DNA from: Paraburkholderia translucens
Lineage (GTDB): Bacteria > Pseudomonadota > Gammaproteobacteria > Burkholderiales > Burkholderiaceae
Assembly (NCBI RefSeq): GCF_020881035.1
Contig: NZ_JAJITC010000006.1
Coordinates: forward strand, 310,001-374,000
DNA: 64,000 nt
Direction: 5' to 3'
Shown here: piece after piece, positions 1 to 8,092 of the stretch
Layout of the letters: each line of letters opens with the position of its first letter
How positions within the stretch are numbered: position 1 is the stretch's first letter
The notes under the pieces: model-generated
The model's database searches: none
What the model saw: only the letters and a program-made list of their open reading frames with translations
Told to the model about the DNA's origin: nothing
Made by a program: the position numbers and the translations under genes

Positions 1-202
1 CGGCCTCGATCACCTGCAGTTTTTCCGGCGTGCTCAGCGAGGTGTTTTCGCCGACCGTGCCGCAGACCACCAGACCCGACACGCCGTCCCTGACCAGGTT
101 GCTGACCACGCGGTGGGTCGCGTCGATGTCGAGCGAAAAATCCGGCTTGAACTGGGTGCTGACGGCGGGAAACACCCCGCTCCATTGGATAGCCTTGCTC
201 AT
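1..202 (-). CDS. DapA-family lyase/synthase, N-terminal part (cut by window edge)
   Basis: The minus strand from an ATG at 202 reads into the left edge and gives about 67 residues. The start, MSKAIQWSGVFPAVSTQF, is typical of dihydrodipicolinate synthase-family TIM-barrel aldolases. The segment VVCGTVGENTSLS corresponds to the conserved GTTGE loop that binds the keto-acid substrate. The catalytic lysine lies beyond the window. The family includes DapA, N-acetylneuraminate lyase and hydroxyproline-pathway enzymes, and the fragment cannot tell them apart. The entericidin gene upstream is on the same strand, but more than 300 bp separate the two, so they are probably separate transcripts. Confidence 0.8.
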   Translation of the reverse strand, partial: MSKAIQWSGVFPAVSTQFKPDFSLDIDATHRVVSNLVRDGVSGLVVCGTVGENTSLSTPEKLQVIEA

Positions 203-513
203 CTTGTCCGTCTCCTTCGGAAAGCCGGCCGCGCCGACACACGTTGGGTATGACGGCGAGTATCGGCCTTTGTACGAGAACGGGCTTGGGCTTTTTCGTG
301 GCCCGGAGAGATTAAATCTGCACAATCGGAGTGGCAGTGCCAGCCATGTCGCACAAAGCGGCCGCGGCGCGCGTGAGGGCCGGGGCGCGAGGCTTTTGAG
401 CGGCCGTCCATGCCGAGTCCGGCATAGCGGCGAGCTTCGGCTCCGGCATCCGCCGTCCAGCCTTCAAACGTCTAACTTGTTTCGATCCGCAACGCGCTTT
501 CCTCTGCAGTCCC
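203..513. other. Intergenic stretch without a supported gene
   Basis: About 310 bases between the DapA-family gene and the entericidin gene. A plus-strand frame stays open here, but its product is Arg/Ser/Pro-rich with no recognisable domain, and I read it as a GC-rich shadow. The stretch presumably holds the promoter and leader of the minus-strand DapA-family gene, although no convincing -35/-10 pair was found. Confidence 0.4.
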
Positions 514-648
514 CTACAGCACGCGCTGAACGGCGCGGGCCGAACTGCTGATGTCCTGGCCGAAGCCGGCCACCGTGTTGCAACCTGTCAACGAGAGCAA
601 AGCGCCCACCAAAAGAGAAATTACGACACCACGGCCCAACATGTTCAT
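514..648 (-). CDS. Entericidin A/B family lipoprotein
   Basis: This small gene encodes 44 residues starting MNMLGRGVVISLLVG. A short hydrophobic helix leads into the lipobox LTGC. The mature part, CNTVAGFGQDISSSARAVQ, is the classic entericidin signature (CNTxxGxGxDI). Entericidins are tiny outer-membrane lipoproteins of the EcnA/EcnB bacteriolysis antidote/toxin pair, and in Burkholderia they usually occur singly. The ATG at 648 is chosen because a GAGG ribosome-binding site lies six bases upstream. An in-frame ATG at 660 would place that site inside the gene. Recognition of the family is secure; whether it acts as toxin or antidote is unknown. Confidence 0.85.
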   Translation of the reverse strand: MNMLGRGVVISLLVGALLSLTGCNTVAGFGQDISSSARAVQRVL

Positions 649-721
649 CTCACGCCTCATAAGATAATTGAATTCCAACACACGCTTCTTTTATAGCTTC
701 GCAACTGCACCTGGACCGACA

Positions 722-943
722 TCATGAGCCCGATACGTTTGGTACCGCGGCAAAAGCCTTGAGGATGTCGCGCCAACTGACGATCCCAACCGGCCTGAAC
801 GCGCTGCCGACAATCACCTGATTCCCGGACCCGCTTTCATCGCGGCTACTTCCGGTGGGCGCCCAACACGGCAGGAAACGTCCCGATGTCATGGCATTGA
901 CGATTTCCCAGCGGCGCGCGTCGAGCACCCGCTCGCCGCTCAA
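722..943 (-). pseudogene. Possible remnant ending in a CBS-domain-like segment
   Basis: Downstream of lysA on the same strand, a 73-codon frame beginning with TTG ends in RPVGIVSWRDILKAFA. That segment resembles the end of a CBS domain, in which a GIVSxRDIL strand-helix unit is typical. Nothing upstream in the frame looks like the rest of a CBS module (normally about 55-60 residues, usually in pairs), and no ribosome-binding site precedes it. It is most likely a decayed fragment, possibly not expressed. The evidence is one short motif, so confidence is low. Confidence 0.25.
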
Positions 944-2196
944 GCCGCCGTTTCTTCGAGCCCGAGCAAGTCTTCGAAGCGCTGCCTGCGCCGGATCAAG
1001 CGCACGTTGCCACGCTCGATCAGCACCTCAGGCGCGAGCGGCCGGCTATTATAGTTCGACGACATCGACGCGCCGTACGCGCCCGCGTCATGAAACACGA
1101 TCAGGTCGCCCACTTGCGGCGCGGGCATCGATCGGCTCGTGACGACACCGCCTTCGGCCTGCGTGAACACGTCACCGGCCTCGCACAACGGCCCCGCCAC
1201 GCTGAACGAGCCGAGCGGCGCAGCGCTCGGCGTGCCGTCGCGCCGCAGCACACTGATCTCGTGATGGCTGCCATAGAACGACGGCCTCACGAGATCGTTG
1301 AAGCCCGCGTCGAGCAGCGCGAATTGCCGCGATGGCCGCCGGCTCAGCGCGTGCACCTCGGCGACGAGCACCCCCGACTGCGCGACCAGAAAGCGCCCCG
1401 GTTCGATTTCGAGCCGCACACGATGCCCGACACGCGCCTCGATGCGCCGCCGCGTGTCGTCCCATAGCCGGAAATAATGGGCGGTATCGACGCTCGGCTC
1501 GCCATCGCGATACGGCACCGACAAACCACCGCCTGCGGAAATTGCTTCGATATCCTGACCCAGTTTCGACACCGCATCGACCATCGCATCGCAGACGCGC
1601 GCGAGATGCGCGTAATCGACGCCGGAGCCGATATGCATGTGCAGCCCAACGAGCTTCAGCCGATAGCGTCGCACCAGCTCCAGCGCGCCTGGCAGGTCGT
1701 CGCGCCAGATGCCGTGCTTGCTGTGCTCGCCGCCCGTATTGGTCTTGTTGCTGTGGCCGTGACCGAAGCCGGGGTTGATGCGCAGCCACACGCGATGACC
1801 TTCGCTCGCATGTCGTCCGAGCCGCTCGAGCATGTCGAGGGAGCCGGCGTTGACCGTGACCCGCCGCTCGAGCACCGTGGCGAGCGTCGCATGGTCGAGC
1901 ACGTCGGCGGTGAAGACGACGCCCTCGGGCGCGTCGTGCGACGCCGGCCGAGCCGTAAAACCGGCAGCAAAACTGCGCGCGAGTTCGCCCAGGGAGACTG
2001 CGTCGAGCATCACACCTTCCTCGCGCATCAGCCTCAGGATGTGCACGTTCGAACAGGCTTTCTGCGCATAGCGGATCGTGTCGAAACTGCGCAACTGCGC
2101 GATGCGCTGGCGGATCGTGTCGGCGTCATAGACCCATAACGGCGTGCCATGCTGGCGCGCGAGGTCGGCGAGTTGATGGGGGTTGAATGGCGTCAT
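940..2196 (-). CDS. lysA: Diaminopimelate decarboxylase (LysA)
   Basis: This 418-aa fold-III PLP enzyme converts meso-diaminopimelate to L-lysine plus CO2, the last step of lysine synthesis in the cytoplasm. Lys46 in RYAQKACSN is the expected PLP Schiff-base lysine. HMHIGSG, the EIEPGRFLV segment and the C-terminal GPLCEAGDVF motif, with the cysteine contributed to the partner active site, all fit DAP decarboxylase better than arginine or ornithine decarboxylases. Its length is normal for LysA. It is transcribed divergently from a LysR-type gene 113 bp away, the arrangement seen for lysA/lysR in enterobacteria, so that regulator is probably its activator. Confidence 0.9.
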   Translation of the reverse strand: MTPFNPHQLADLARQHGTPLWVYDADTIRQRIAQLRSFDTIRYAQKACSNVHILRLMREEGVMLDAVSLGELARSFAAGFTARPASHDAPEGVVFTADVLDHATLATVLERRVTVNAGSLDMLERLGRHASEGHRVWLRINPGFGHGHSNKTNTGGEHSKHGIWRDDLPGALELVRRYRLKLVGLHMHIGSGVDYAHLARVCDAMVDAVSKLGQDIEAISAGGGLSVPYRDGEPSVDTAHYFRLWDDTRRRIEARVGHRVRLEIEPGRFLVAQSGVLVAEVHALSRRPSRQFALLDAGFNDLVRPSFYGSHHEISVLRRDGTPSAAPLGSFSVAGPLCEAGDVFTQAEGGVVTSRSMPAPQVGDLIVFHDAGAYGASMSSNYNSRPLAPEVLIERGNVRLIRRRQRFEDLLGLEETAA

Positions 2197-2309
2197 GTTC
2201 GGCTGTGGAAGGATTTGCGAAAGCGATAGCCGACATGATGAGCCGGAGCCGTCATTCAGTAAAATACCAATTTATCGCTGATCCATTCACTTCTGATATA
2301 GGCCGAACC
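2197..2309. promoter_or_regulatory. Divergent lysA / lysR-type control region
   Basis: This 113-bp spacer lies between the start of the lysA gene (minus) and the LysR-type gene (plus). It is clearly more A+T-rich than its surroundings, with the AT-rich core around 2255-2300. It must contain both promoters and, by analogy with other LysR pairs, T-N11-A type operators. No single operator stands out enough to give exact positions. Confidence 0.5.
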
Positions 2310-3248
2310 ATGGCGCTCACGCACCGGCATATCGAAGTCTTTCGCGCGCTGATGACGGCCGGCAGTGTCACCAAGGCTGCCGGGATGCTGTTTACGTCGC
2401 AGCCCACCGTGAGCCGCGAACTCGCGCGCATGGAGCAAAGCATCGGCTTCGCGTTGTTCGAGCGCGTGCAGGGCCGGCTGCGTCCGACCCAATCCGCGTT
2501 GACGCTGTTCGATGAAATCAGGCGCGCCTATGTCGGGCTTGAACGGGTCGCCTCGACGGCGGCCGCGCTGCGCGAATTCAAGGGCGGCCAGTTGTCCGTC
2601 ATCGCGCTGCCGGTGTTTTCGCATTCGATCCTGCCGGGCGCCGTCAAACGCTTTCACGACGCACAGCCGGGCGTCAGCGTCTCGATCGCGACACAGGAGT
2701 CGCCGTTTCTCGAAGAATGGCTGAGCGCGCAGCGCTACGACCTCGGCCTCACCGAGCACGCCGCGCCGCCGCCCGGCACGCGGCTCACGCCGCTCGTCGC
2801 CGTCGATGAAGTGTGCGTGCTGCCCGACGCTCACCCGCTGCTCGCGAAACGCGTGATCGCGCTGAAGGACTTCGCTGATCAGCCGTTCATAAGCCTGTCC
2901 GCGAACGATCCTTACCGGCTCCAGATCGACGAGGCGTTCGCGCGGGCAGGTGTCGCGCGTCGGTTGCTGATCGAAACGCCGACCGCGGTGTCCGTGTGCA
3001 GTTTCGTGCGGCAAGGGCTCGGCATTGCGATCGTCAATCCGCTGACCGCCGTCGATTTCGCGGGCCGCAATCTGCATATCCGGCCGCTTGCGTTGTCGCT
3101 GCCGTTTCGTGTGAGCGTGATACACCCCGAGCACCGGCCCGCGCATCCGCTCACGGACGCGTTCGCCCGAGCGCTGCAAAGCGAAGCCGCCGCGCTGCGA
3201 TCACAACTGGAACGGACTATCCGGCAGGGACGGCGTGGAGCGAGGTGA
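2310..3248 (+). CDS. LysR-type transcriptional regulator, probable activator of lysA
   Basis: This is a 312-aa LysR-family regulator. The N-terminal winged helix-turn-helix is clear (FRALMTAGSVTKAAGMLFTS, then QPTVSRELARMEQSIGFALF), followed by a periplasmic-binding-protein-like effector domain. The ATG at 2310 is chosen because it starts directly at the conserved MALTHRHIEVF DNA-binding segment. The frame is open back to 2187, but that would add about 40 atypical residues overlapping the start of lysA. Divergent placement next to lysA suggests control of lysine synthesis with diaminopimelate or lysine as effector. That role is inferred from context. Confidence 0.88.
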   Translation: MALTHRHIEVFRALMTAGSVTKAAGMLFTSQPTVSRELARMEQSIGFALFERVQGRLRPTQSALTLFDEIRRAYVGLERVASTAAALREFKGGQLSVIALPVFSHSILPGAVKRFHDAQPGVSVSIATQESPFLEEWLSAQRYDLGLTEHAAPPPGTRLTPLVAVDEVCVLPDAHPLLAKRVIALKDFADQPFISLSANDPYRLQIDEAFARAGVARRLLIETPTAVSVCSFVRQGLGIAIVNPLTAVDFAGRNLHIRPLALSLPFRVSVIHPEHRPAHPLTDAFARALQSEAAALRSQLERTIRQGRRGAR

Positions 3249-3271
3249 GCCGGCGAGCCGCGACTCGCCCC

Positions 3272-3697
3272 TTAAAACTCCACCAGCGCAAAATCTTCCT
3301 TGCCCACATCGCACAACGGGCAGCGCCAGTCGGCCGGCACATCGGCCCAGCGCGTGCCCGGCGCGATGCCCTCTTCCGGCAAGCCGGCGGCTTCGTCGTA
3401 GACCCAGCCGCAGATCACGCAGACCCATTGCTTGAAGTCGTCGGCCGCGCCGGTATTCGCGGCCACCGGCGCATCGGAAGTACCGGCATCCATTGCGCAC
3501 GCGTGCGCCGTCGCATCGAGGCTCACGACGAGCGGTGCGGCCGTGCCGCCGCTGGTTCCCGTGAGACGCGCCTGGAGGCTTTCGAGCAGGCGCTGCGCCT
3601 CGTCGTGAGTCAGATCGATCCAGTACGGATCGCCGGCCCCATCGTTGAGTCGCTCGGGGGAAAACTGGATTTCTACGGCTACGCCCTTCTTGTACAT
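3272..3697 (-). CDS. Rubredoxin-domain protein with N-terminal extension
   Basis: The C-terminal ~55 residues of this 141-aa protein form a rubredoxin domain with the two iron-binding knuckles CVICGWVYD and CPLCDVGKEDF, spaced as usual. Rubredoxins carry one Fe(Cys)4 centre and act as one-electron carriers. Free rubredoxins are only 52-56 residues. Here about 80 residues precede the domain (IQFSPERLNDG..., then a Thr/Ala/Gly-rich linker), so it is a fused form of unknown partner. A small membrane-protein gene lies just upstream and may be co-transcribed. No rubredoxin reductase or alkane hydroxylase is nearby. Confidence 0.85.
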   Translation of the reverse strand: MYKKGVAVEIQFSPERLNDGAGDPYWIDLTHDEAQRLLESLQARLTGTSGGTAAPLVVSLDATAHACAMDAGTSDAPVAANTGAADDFKQWVCVICGWVYDEAAGLPEEGIAPGTRWADVPADWRCPLCDVGKEDFALVEF

Positions 3698-3702
3698 GAG
3701 CT

Positions 3703-3828
3703 TCAGTGCGCCTGGACGAGCAGATTCAGCGCGATCGAGGCGATCAGGCCAGCGCCGCCGATGAGGCCAAGCAATTGCAGCAGAGTGAGGGATTTACGAG
3801 AGTTGGCGGGGGTGTGTTGCGTGGTCAC
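3703..3828 (-). CDS. Small single-span membrane protein
   Basis: A GTG at 3828 gives a 41-residue protein, MTTQHTPANSRKSLTLLQ followed by one hydrophobic helix (LLGLIGGAGLIASIALNLLV). It ends six bases before the rubredoxin gene, so the two are probably one operon. The frame is open further upstream to 3912, but those residues look random. The family is not recognised. The single helix after a polar N-terminus suggests an inner-membrane anchor or partner for the adjacent rubredoxin protein. Confidence 0.5.
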   Translation of the reverse strand: MTTQHTPANSRKSLTLLQLLGLIGGAGLIASIALNLLVQAH

Positions 3829-4052
3829 GGCAGTATCTTGAAATTCGGAAAAGACGCAATGGTACACGGGAGCGGACGCGGCGAATGTCGATTGGCGCAA
3901 ACGCGCGCGCACTAAAAGTACCGGACGTCATTATCGCCGCTCGCGCGCCGCGCATTGTCCACCATGGAGAGATGGATTAATTCCAGGCGAGGGGGAAAGC
4001 CGCGGCTACATGCCGCGCCCGGCGCCGGCGAACCAGCCGCGCGGGGCGGCGC

Positions 4053-5303
4053 TCAGGTCTTCGCCAAGGGGCCGCCTGGACGCGAATCCCAGAAGCGGAT
4101 CACTGCCGTATCGCCGGTGCCCGCGCCGACCACCTGGTCGGGCGCACCGCACTCGCGCAGCAGCGCGCGCAGATCGTTGATGACAGGGAACACCTCGTGA
4201 TTCCAGTCGGCTCCCTGCGAATCGTGGGCGCGCTGCTCCGCCTCGACGATCTCGCGATCCTCCCTGAAAATGCGCTCGGTGAACCACACGAGCAGCGGCC
4301 ACGCGAGGTTCATCACGCCCGGAATGCCGGGCTTGCGGATCGACAGCAGGCCGAACGTTCGGTTGGTGCGCTGCTCGCGGTCGAGCGGCACGTAGACGAT
4401 CCACAGGTCCATCACCAGGGTCCGCTCGACGTTGTGGATCTGCAAGGTCTGATACGGGTATTCGGTGCGGATCGTCATCACGTCTTTATGGTTGAAGCCA
4501 CCCGTCTTGCGCCTCTCGCCGAACACCATCGCCTCGCCCAGCGGCTGCTGGCCCGCCGTGCGCGCAAACGTGTAGTCGACCTCGACCCAGCCCTCACCGC
4601 GTCGCCGCCCGAGCGAACGCGCACGCATGCGCCCCATCTGGCGGCGATGCAGGAACTGGTGATTCATGTCCATCAGGTTCTCGTGCATGAACGAATAATG
4701 ACACTTGACCGGGCGGCCGAAGCGGCGCGTCTTGTACTTCGGGTCCGACAAGGAGCGAAACTCCGGCAGCGGGCGCTCGGCCGCAAGCGCGGCGTCACCC
4801 GGGAACACGAAGATCAGTCCCTCCACTTCGTGACAGGGATATGACCGCACACCGTTCGGCAGACGCTCGCGGCCCAGGTACGGCACGTCGATGCACTTGC
4901 CCGCGCAGTCGTAGGTCCAGCCGTGATAGCCGCAGCGAATCGATTCGCCATCGACCACGCCCTGGTGCAGCGGCACCTGCCGATGCGCGCAGCGATCTTC
5001 CAGCGCGAACACCTTGCCGCTTTCGGTGCGCGCAAGCACGATCGGATCGCCTGCGAAGGTCACGCCGAGCGTCTTGCCGCGCTTGACTTCACGCGACCAC
5101 GCGAGCGGGTACCAGTGATTGGGATGAATGGCGACGCGGCGCAGGTCGCGCAGGGGCGCGTCGTGAGTGGCGTGACCAGGGACGTGCGAGCCGGTCTGCG
5201 GTGCGGGAGAAGCGGGATTGCGCGACGCCGCCTGAGCACGTGCCGCATCGAGCGCTGCACCGGCGATGTCCTGTTCTTGTCCGAGCGGGGGAACGGCATG
5301 CAT
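4053..5303 (-). CDS. Rieske-type aromatic-ring oxygenase, alpha subunit
   Basis: This 416-aa protein has an N-terminal Rieske [2Fe-2S] domain, with cluster ligands in DRCAHRQVPLHQG (C, H) and RCGYHGWTYD (C, H). A catalytic domain follows, with likely mononuclear-iron ligands in NLMDMNHQFLH. It belongs to the ring-hydroxylating or demethylating oxygenases that use electrons from a separate reductase. No reductase or ferredoxin gene is adjacent, and the rubredoxin protein downstream is only a speculative donor. The substrate cannot be read from sequence. About 55 Ala/Pro/His-rich residues precede the Rieske fold. A GGAGG site supports the ATG at 5303. Confidence 0.87.
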   Translation of the reverse strand: MHAVPPLGQEQDIAGAALDAARAQAASRNPASPAPQTGSHVPGHATHDAPLRDLRRVAIHPNHWYPLAWSREVKRGKTLGVTFAGDPIVLARTESGKVFALEDRCAHRQVPLHQGVVDGESIRCGYHGWTYDCAGKCIDVPYLGRERLPNGVRSYPCHEVEGLIFVFPGDAALAAERPLPEFRSLSDPKYKTRRFGRPVKCHYSFMHENLMDMNHQFLHRRQMGRMRARSLGRRRGEGWVEVDYTFARTAGQQPLGEAMVFGERRKTGGFNHKDVMTIRTEYPYQTLQIHNVERTLVMDLWIVYVPLDREQRTNRTFGLLSIRKPGIPGVMNLAWPLLVWFTERIFREDREIVEAEQRAHDSQGADWNHEVFPVINDLRALLRECGAPDQVVGAGTGDTAVIRFWDSRPGGPLAKT

Positions 5304-5517
5304 AGGTCAAGCCTCCGTGCACGAGCGGATAGAAGGTTGCCACCCCGCATGGCGAAGCGACATCTCTTCGTCAGTCTACTTGAAGCGGCTGCCACCTGGG
5401 GCTGTGAGCGGTCCGCGCAAAGCGTCGCGGCACACGTTCCCGCGAACGTCGGGCTCCCCTCACCCCGTATGACATAGTCCCGGCGGCGGGGAAGCGGCGC
5501 GTCAACTGGAGCATCGT

Positions 5518-5577
5518 ATGCAAACGCGTCCACTCGGCAAGAGCGGCCTCCAACTCTATTCCGCGGAAGCCTATGGG
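5518..5577 (+). pseudogene. Aldo/keto reductase remnant (N-terminal fragment)
   Basis: From an ATG at 5518 the frame reads MQTRPLGKSGLQ, the canonical start of aldo/keto reductases, and continues at once with SAEAYG. SAEAYG resembles the DTAEAYG catalytic-aspartate motif that normally lies about 40 residues further on. The rest of the ~330-aa enzyme is absent and the frame decays into unrelated sequence. I read this as an internally deleted and truncated gene. It sits next to a broken LysR gene, which suggests one deletion event removed most of both. Confidence 0.55.
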
Positions 5578-5686
5578 TCGGCTTTCAGAAGGGCGACACG
5601 AAAAAGGGGTTCGACAGCCGCCTTTAATCATCCGCGCTGTCGCACGCAGCGACACGCGCGAGTCGTCCGCGATGTAGTACGGCTTG

Positions 5687-5896
5687 CTAGCTCAGTCGCA
5701 AACTCCGCAATACGTCGAGCACATGCTGAGTCGGACGCTCCACCGTCCCCGCGCGATAGGCAAGGCCCAATTGCCTCCATAGCGCCGGGCGCAGCGCACG
5801 CGTGACGATGCGCGCGTCGGCCGATGCGCGGCCCGCTTCTTGCGGCAGCAGCGCGGCGCCGTATCCCGCCCGCAGGCCCCGCCATTCCACACCCTC
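5687..5896 (-). pseudogene. LysR-type regulator remnant (C-terminal fragment)
   Basis: The minus-strand frame ending at 5687 reads GLRAGYGAALLPQEAGR and then about 45 residues (LRPALWRQLGLAYRAG, VLDVLRSLRLS). This is the usual end of the LysR effector domain, in which GYGxALLP is a hallmark. The DNA-binding domain and about 230 residues are missing. Upstream, the frame runs into the leader of the divergently transcribed exporter gene. LysR genes commonly sit divergent to Bcr/CflA exporters, so this was probably the exporter's regulator before truncation. Confidence 0.6.
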
Positions 5897-6028
5897 ACCA
5901 GGGAAAATCCCATTTCCCGCCGGACCACAGGCACAATAGCCGCGACAATGCCGGGGCATTCACGTCTAACCGTTCGGCATCCGAACGCGCCGATGCACGC
6001 GCCGCCAGTATTCCCCTTAGATGCATCC

Positions 6029-7273
6029 ATGACCCACGCTTCTGCCGACTCCGCCCCGAACTCGCCTCGCTTCCTGCTATTTCTCATCTGCCTGTTCTCG
6101 TCCGCAGGACAGCTCGCCATCGACATCTACGTGCCCGCGCTGCCCGCGATGGCGCGCTACTTCGGCACCTCGCCGCAAGCGATCCAGACGAGCGTCACCG
6201 GCTACATGGCCGCCTACGCGCTCGGGCAACTGATCTTCGGCCCGATCGCCGACGCATACGGCCGCAAGCGCGTGCTCGCGTTCGGCCTCAGCGTCTATAC
6301 GGTCGGTTGCCTGCTGTCGCTCGCGGCGCCCAATCTGGAGACGTTCATTCTTGCCCGCGCGCTGCAGGGCTTCGGCATCGCGAGCACGAATCTGCTCGCG
6401 AAAGCGATCATCACCGATTCGTTCGCGGGCCAGGCGTTGCTGCACGCGTTCACGTACATGTCGATCGCGTGGGGGCTCGCGCCGATCGTCGCGCCGGTGC
6501 TCGGCGCGCATCTGCAAACGGCGTTCGGCTGGCGCGCGTGCCTCGTGTTCCTGCTGCTCTATTCGCTGGTGATGTGGGCGCTGCTGTGGCGTTATCGCGA
6601 GACCTTGCCGAAGCCAGTGCATCTCGAACCGCGCACATTGGCCGCGAACGCCCGCAAAGTGCTCGCGAGCCCCGTGTTTCAGAGCTGTTTTCTCGCGCAG
6701 GGCCTGTGCTACAGCATTCTGCTCGTGTTCAACATCGTCGGGCCGTTCATGGTGCAGAACACGCTGCACCAGCCGCCGACCTTCTTCGGCTACCTCGCGC
6801 TCGGCATTGGCATGATGTACTTCTTGGGCGGTCTGTCGAATCGCCTGCACGGCCCGCGGCTGCCGAGCGCCGAGCAACGGCTGCGCATCGGCGCGCGGCT
6901 GATGGCCGCTGCGTCGATTGCCATGCTGCTGCTCGCGCTGACGGTCGGCCTGCGTGTATGGACGCTTGCGACGCCCGTGCTCGTGATGGGCTTTTGCGCC
7001 GGTGCGATGTATCCCACGCTGATGGCGAAGGGCAACTCGCTGTTCCCGCACATCGCGGGTCTGACGAGCGCGATTCTCGGCTGTGCGCTGCTGCTCGTGT
7101 CCTCGGCGATGATGGGGCTCGCGGGCTTCGTGTCGGTGCAGGTGCTCACGCCGCTCGCGCTGTTCTTCGTGGTCATCGCGTTCGTCGTCGTCGCGATGGT
7201 GACGAAGCTGCTGCGCCATCTCGCGCAGGTACAGCCCGCGGCTGCGATGCCGGCTGGCCGGGAGGCCGCCTGA
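6029..7273 (+). CDS. Bcr/CflA-family MFS multidrug exporter
   Basis: This 12-helix major facilitator protein has about 414 aa. The first helix ends in the family signature AIDIYVPALPAMARYF, and loop 2-3 has the MFS motif GPIADAYGRKRVL. The drug/proton antiport motif C region lies around GLAPIVAPVLGAHL. Bcr/CflA members export bicyclomycin, chloramphenicol, sulfonamides or cysteine by proton antiport in the inner membrane. In-frame starts also exist at 5840 and 5993. The ATG at 6029 (MTHASADSAPNS) best fits the family length, and upstream residues are not conserved-looking. Its likely divergent LysR regulator is truncated, so regulation may be lost. The substrate is unknown. Confidence 0.85.
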   Translation: MTHASADSAPNSPRFLLFLICLFSSAGQLAIDIYVPALPAMARYFGTSPQAIQTSVTGYMAAYALGQLIFGPIADAYGRKRVLAFGLSVYTVGCLLSLAAPNLETFILARALQGFGIASTNLLAKAIITDSFAGQALLHAFTYMSIAWGLAPIVAPVLGAHLQTAFGWRACLVFLLLYSLVMWALLWRYRETLPKPVHLEPRTLAANARKVLASPVFQSCFLAQGLCYSILLVFNIVGPFMVQNTLHQPPTFFGYLALGIGMMYFLGGLSNRLHGPRLPSAEQRLRIGARLMAAASIAMLLLALTVGLRVWTLATPVLVMGFCAGAMYPTLMAKGNSLFPHIAGLTSAILGCALLLVSSAMMGLAGFVSVQVLTPLALFFVVIAFVVVAMVTKLLRHLAQVQPAAAMPAGREAA

Positions 7274-7291
7274 GCCGGCATCCCTGGCGCT

Positions 7292-8011
7292 TCACAGCAG
7301 GCGCAGCCCGCCGTCACATTCGATCACCGCTCCCGTCATAAAGGTGTTCTCCAGCAGAAACTGCAGCGCGTGCGCGACGTCATCGGCCTGACCGACGCGC
7401 CGCGCCGGCAGCGTTTCGCTCTGCTGGCGAAACAGCTCACTCTTCACGCTCGCGGGAAACCTGTCCCACCAGGGCGTATCGATCACTCCCGGTGACACCG
7501 CGTTCACGCGCAGCGGCGCAAGCTCGCGCGCCAGCGTGCCGATCATGCTCTCGAGCGCGCCGTTGATCGCGCCCAAGCCTGCTGTGCCCGGATTCGCGAT
7601 GCGCGCTGAAATCGCGGTCAGAAACGTCAGGCTGCCGTCACGACGCAGCGCAGGCAGCGCGGTCTGCGCCGCTTCGAGTTGCGGCCAGAACTTGGCCTCG
7701 AAACCGCGCCGCAGCGCCGCCAGATCGAGTTCGGCAAACGGCCCCGCGCCTTCGCCGCCGGACAGCGTCATCACGAGATGATCGATCCGGCCCAGCCCGC
7801 CGAAGAAGCGTTCGAGCGCCATACGATCGGTGCAATCGAGTGCTTCGCCGGTCACCCGCCCGTTGATGCGACCCAACGCATCGTCGAGTTTGGTGCGGTC
7901 GCGCCCCACCGCGACGACGCTCGCGCCGGCCCCCGCCAGCCGCGTCACCGTCGCCAGCCCGATACCCGACGAGCCGCCCAGCACCACGACCTTCTGATTT
8001 TGCCAGTCCAT
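7292..8011 (-). CDS. SDR-family protein lacking the usual Tyr/Lys catalytic pair
   Basis: This 239-aa short-chain dehydrogenase/reductase fold has a clear Rossmann cofactor motif, VVVLGGSSGIGLA. The middle has the expected TAISARI strand with its serine, and the PG loop after strand six is present (VNAVSPGVIDTPWWD). Where YxxxK should occur, the sequence reads GLGAINGALESM, so both Tyr and Lys are replaced (Asn at the Lys position). It may be a non-catalytic or differently catalysing member. A LysR-type gene is divergent 81 bp away and probably controls it. The gene is convergent with the MFS exporter. Confidence 0.85.
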   Translation of the reverse strand: MDWQNQKVVVLGGSSGIGLATVTRLAGAGASVVAVGRDRTKLDDALGRINGRVTGEALDCTDRMALERFFGGLGRIDHLVMTLSGGEGAGPFAELDLAALRRGFEAKFWPQLEAAQTALPALRRDGSLTFLTAISARIANPGTAGLGAINGALESMIGTLARELAPLRVNAVSPGVIDTPWWDRFPASVKSELFRQQSETLPARRVGQADDVAHALQFLLENTFMTGAVIECDGGLRLL

Positions 8012-8092
8012 GTCATTGCTCCTGAGAGTAAACGGAAGACCCGTGGCAGTAGAATGCGCGTTGCGCCTCTATCATTCAAATCGTTTAGCGCC

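Noticed and set aside
30..551. A 173-codon plus-strand frame at the left edge
   Set aside because: It is antisense to the DapA-family gene and overlaps the end of the entericidin gene; composition is typical of a GC-rich shadow.
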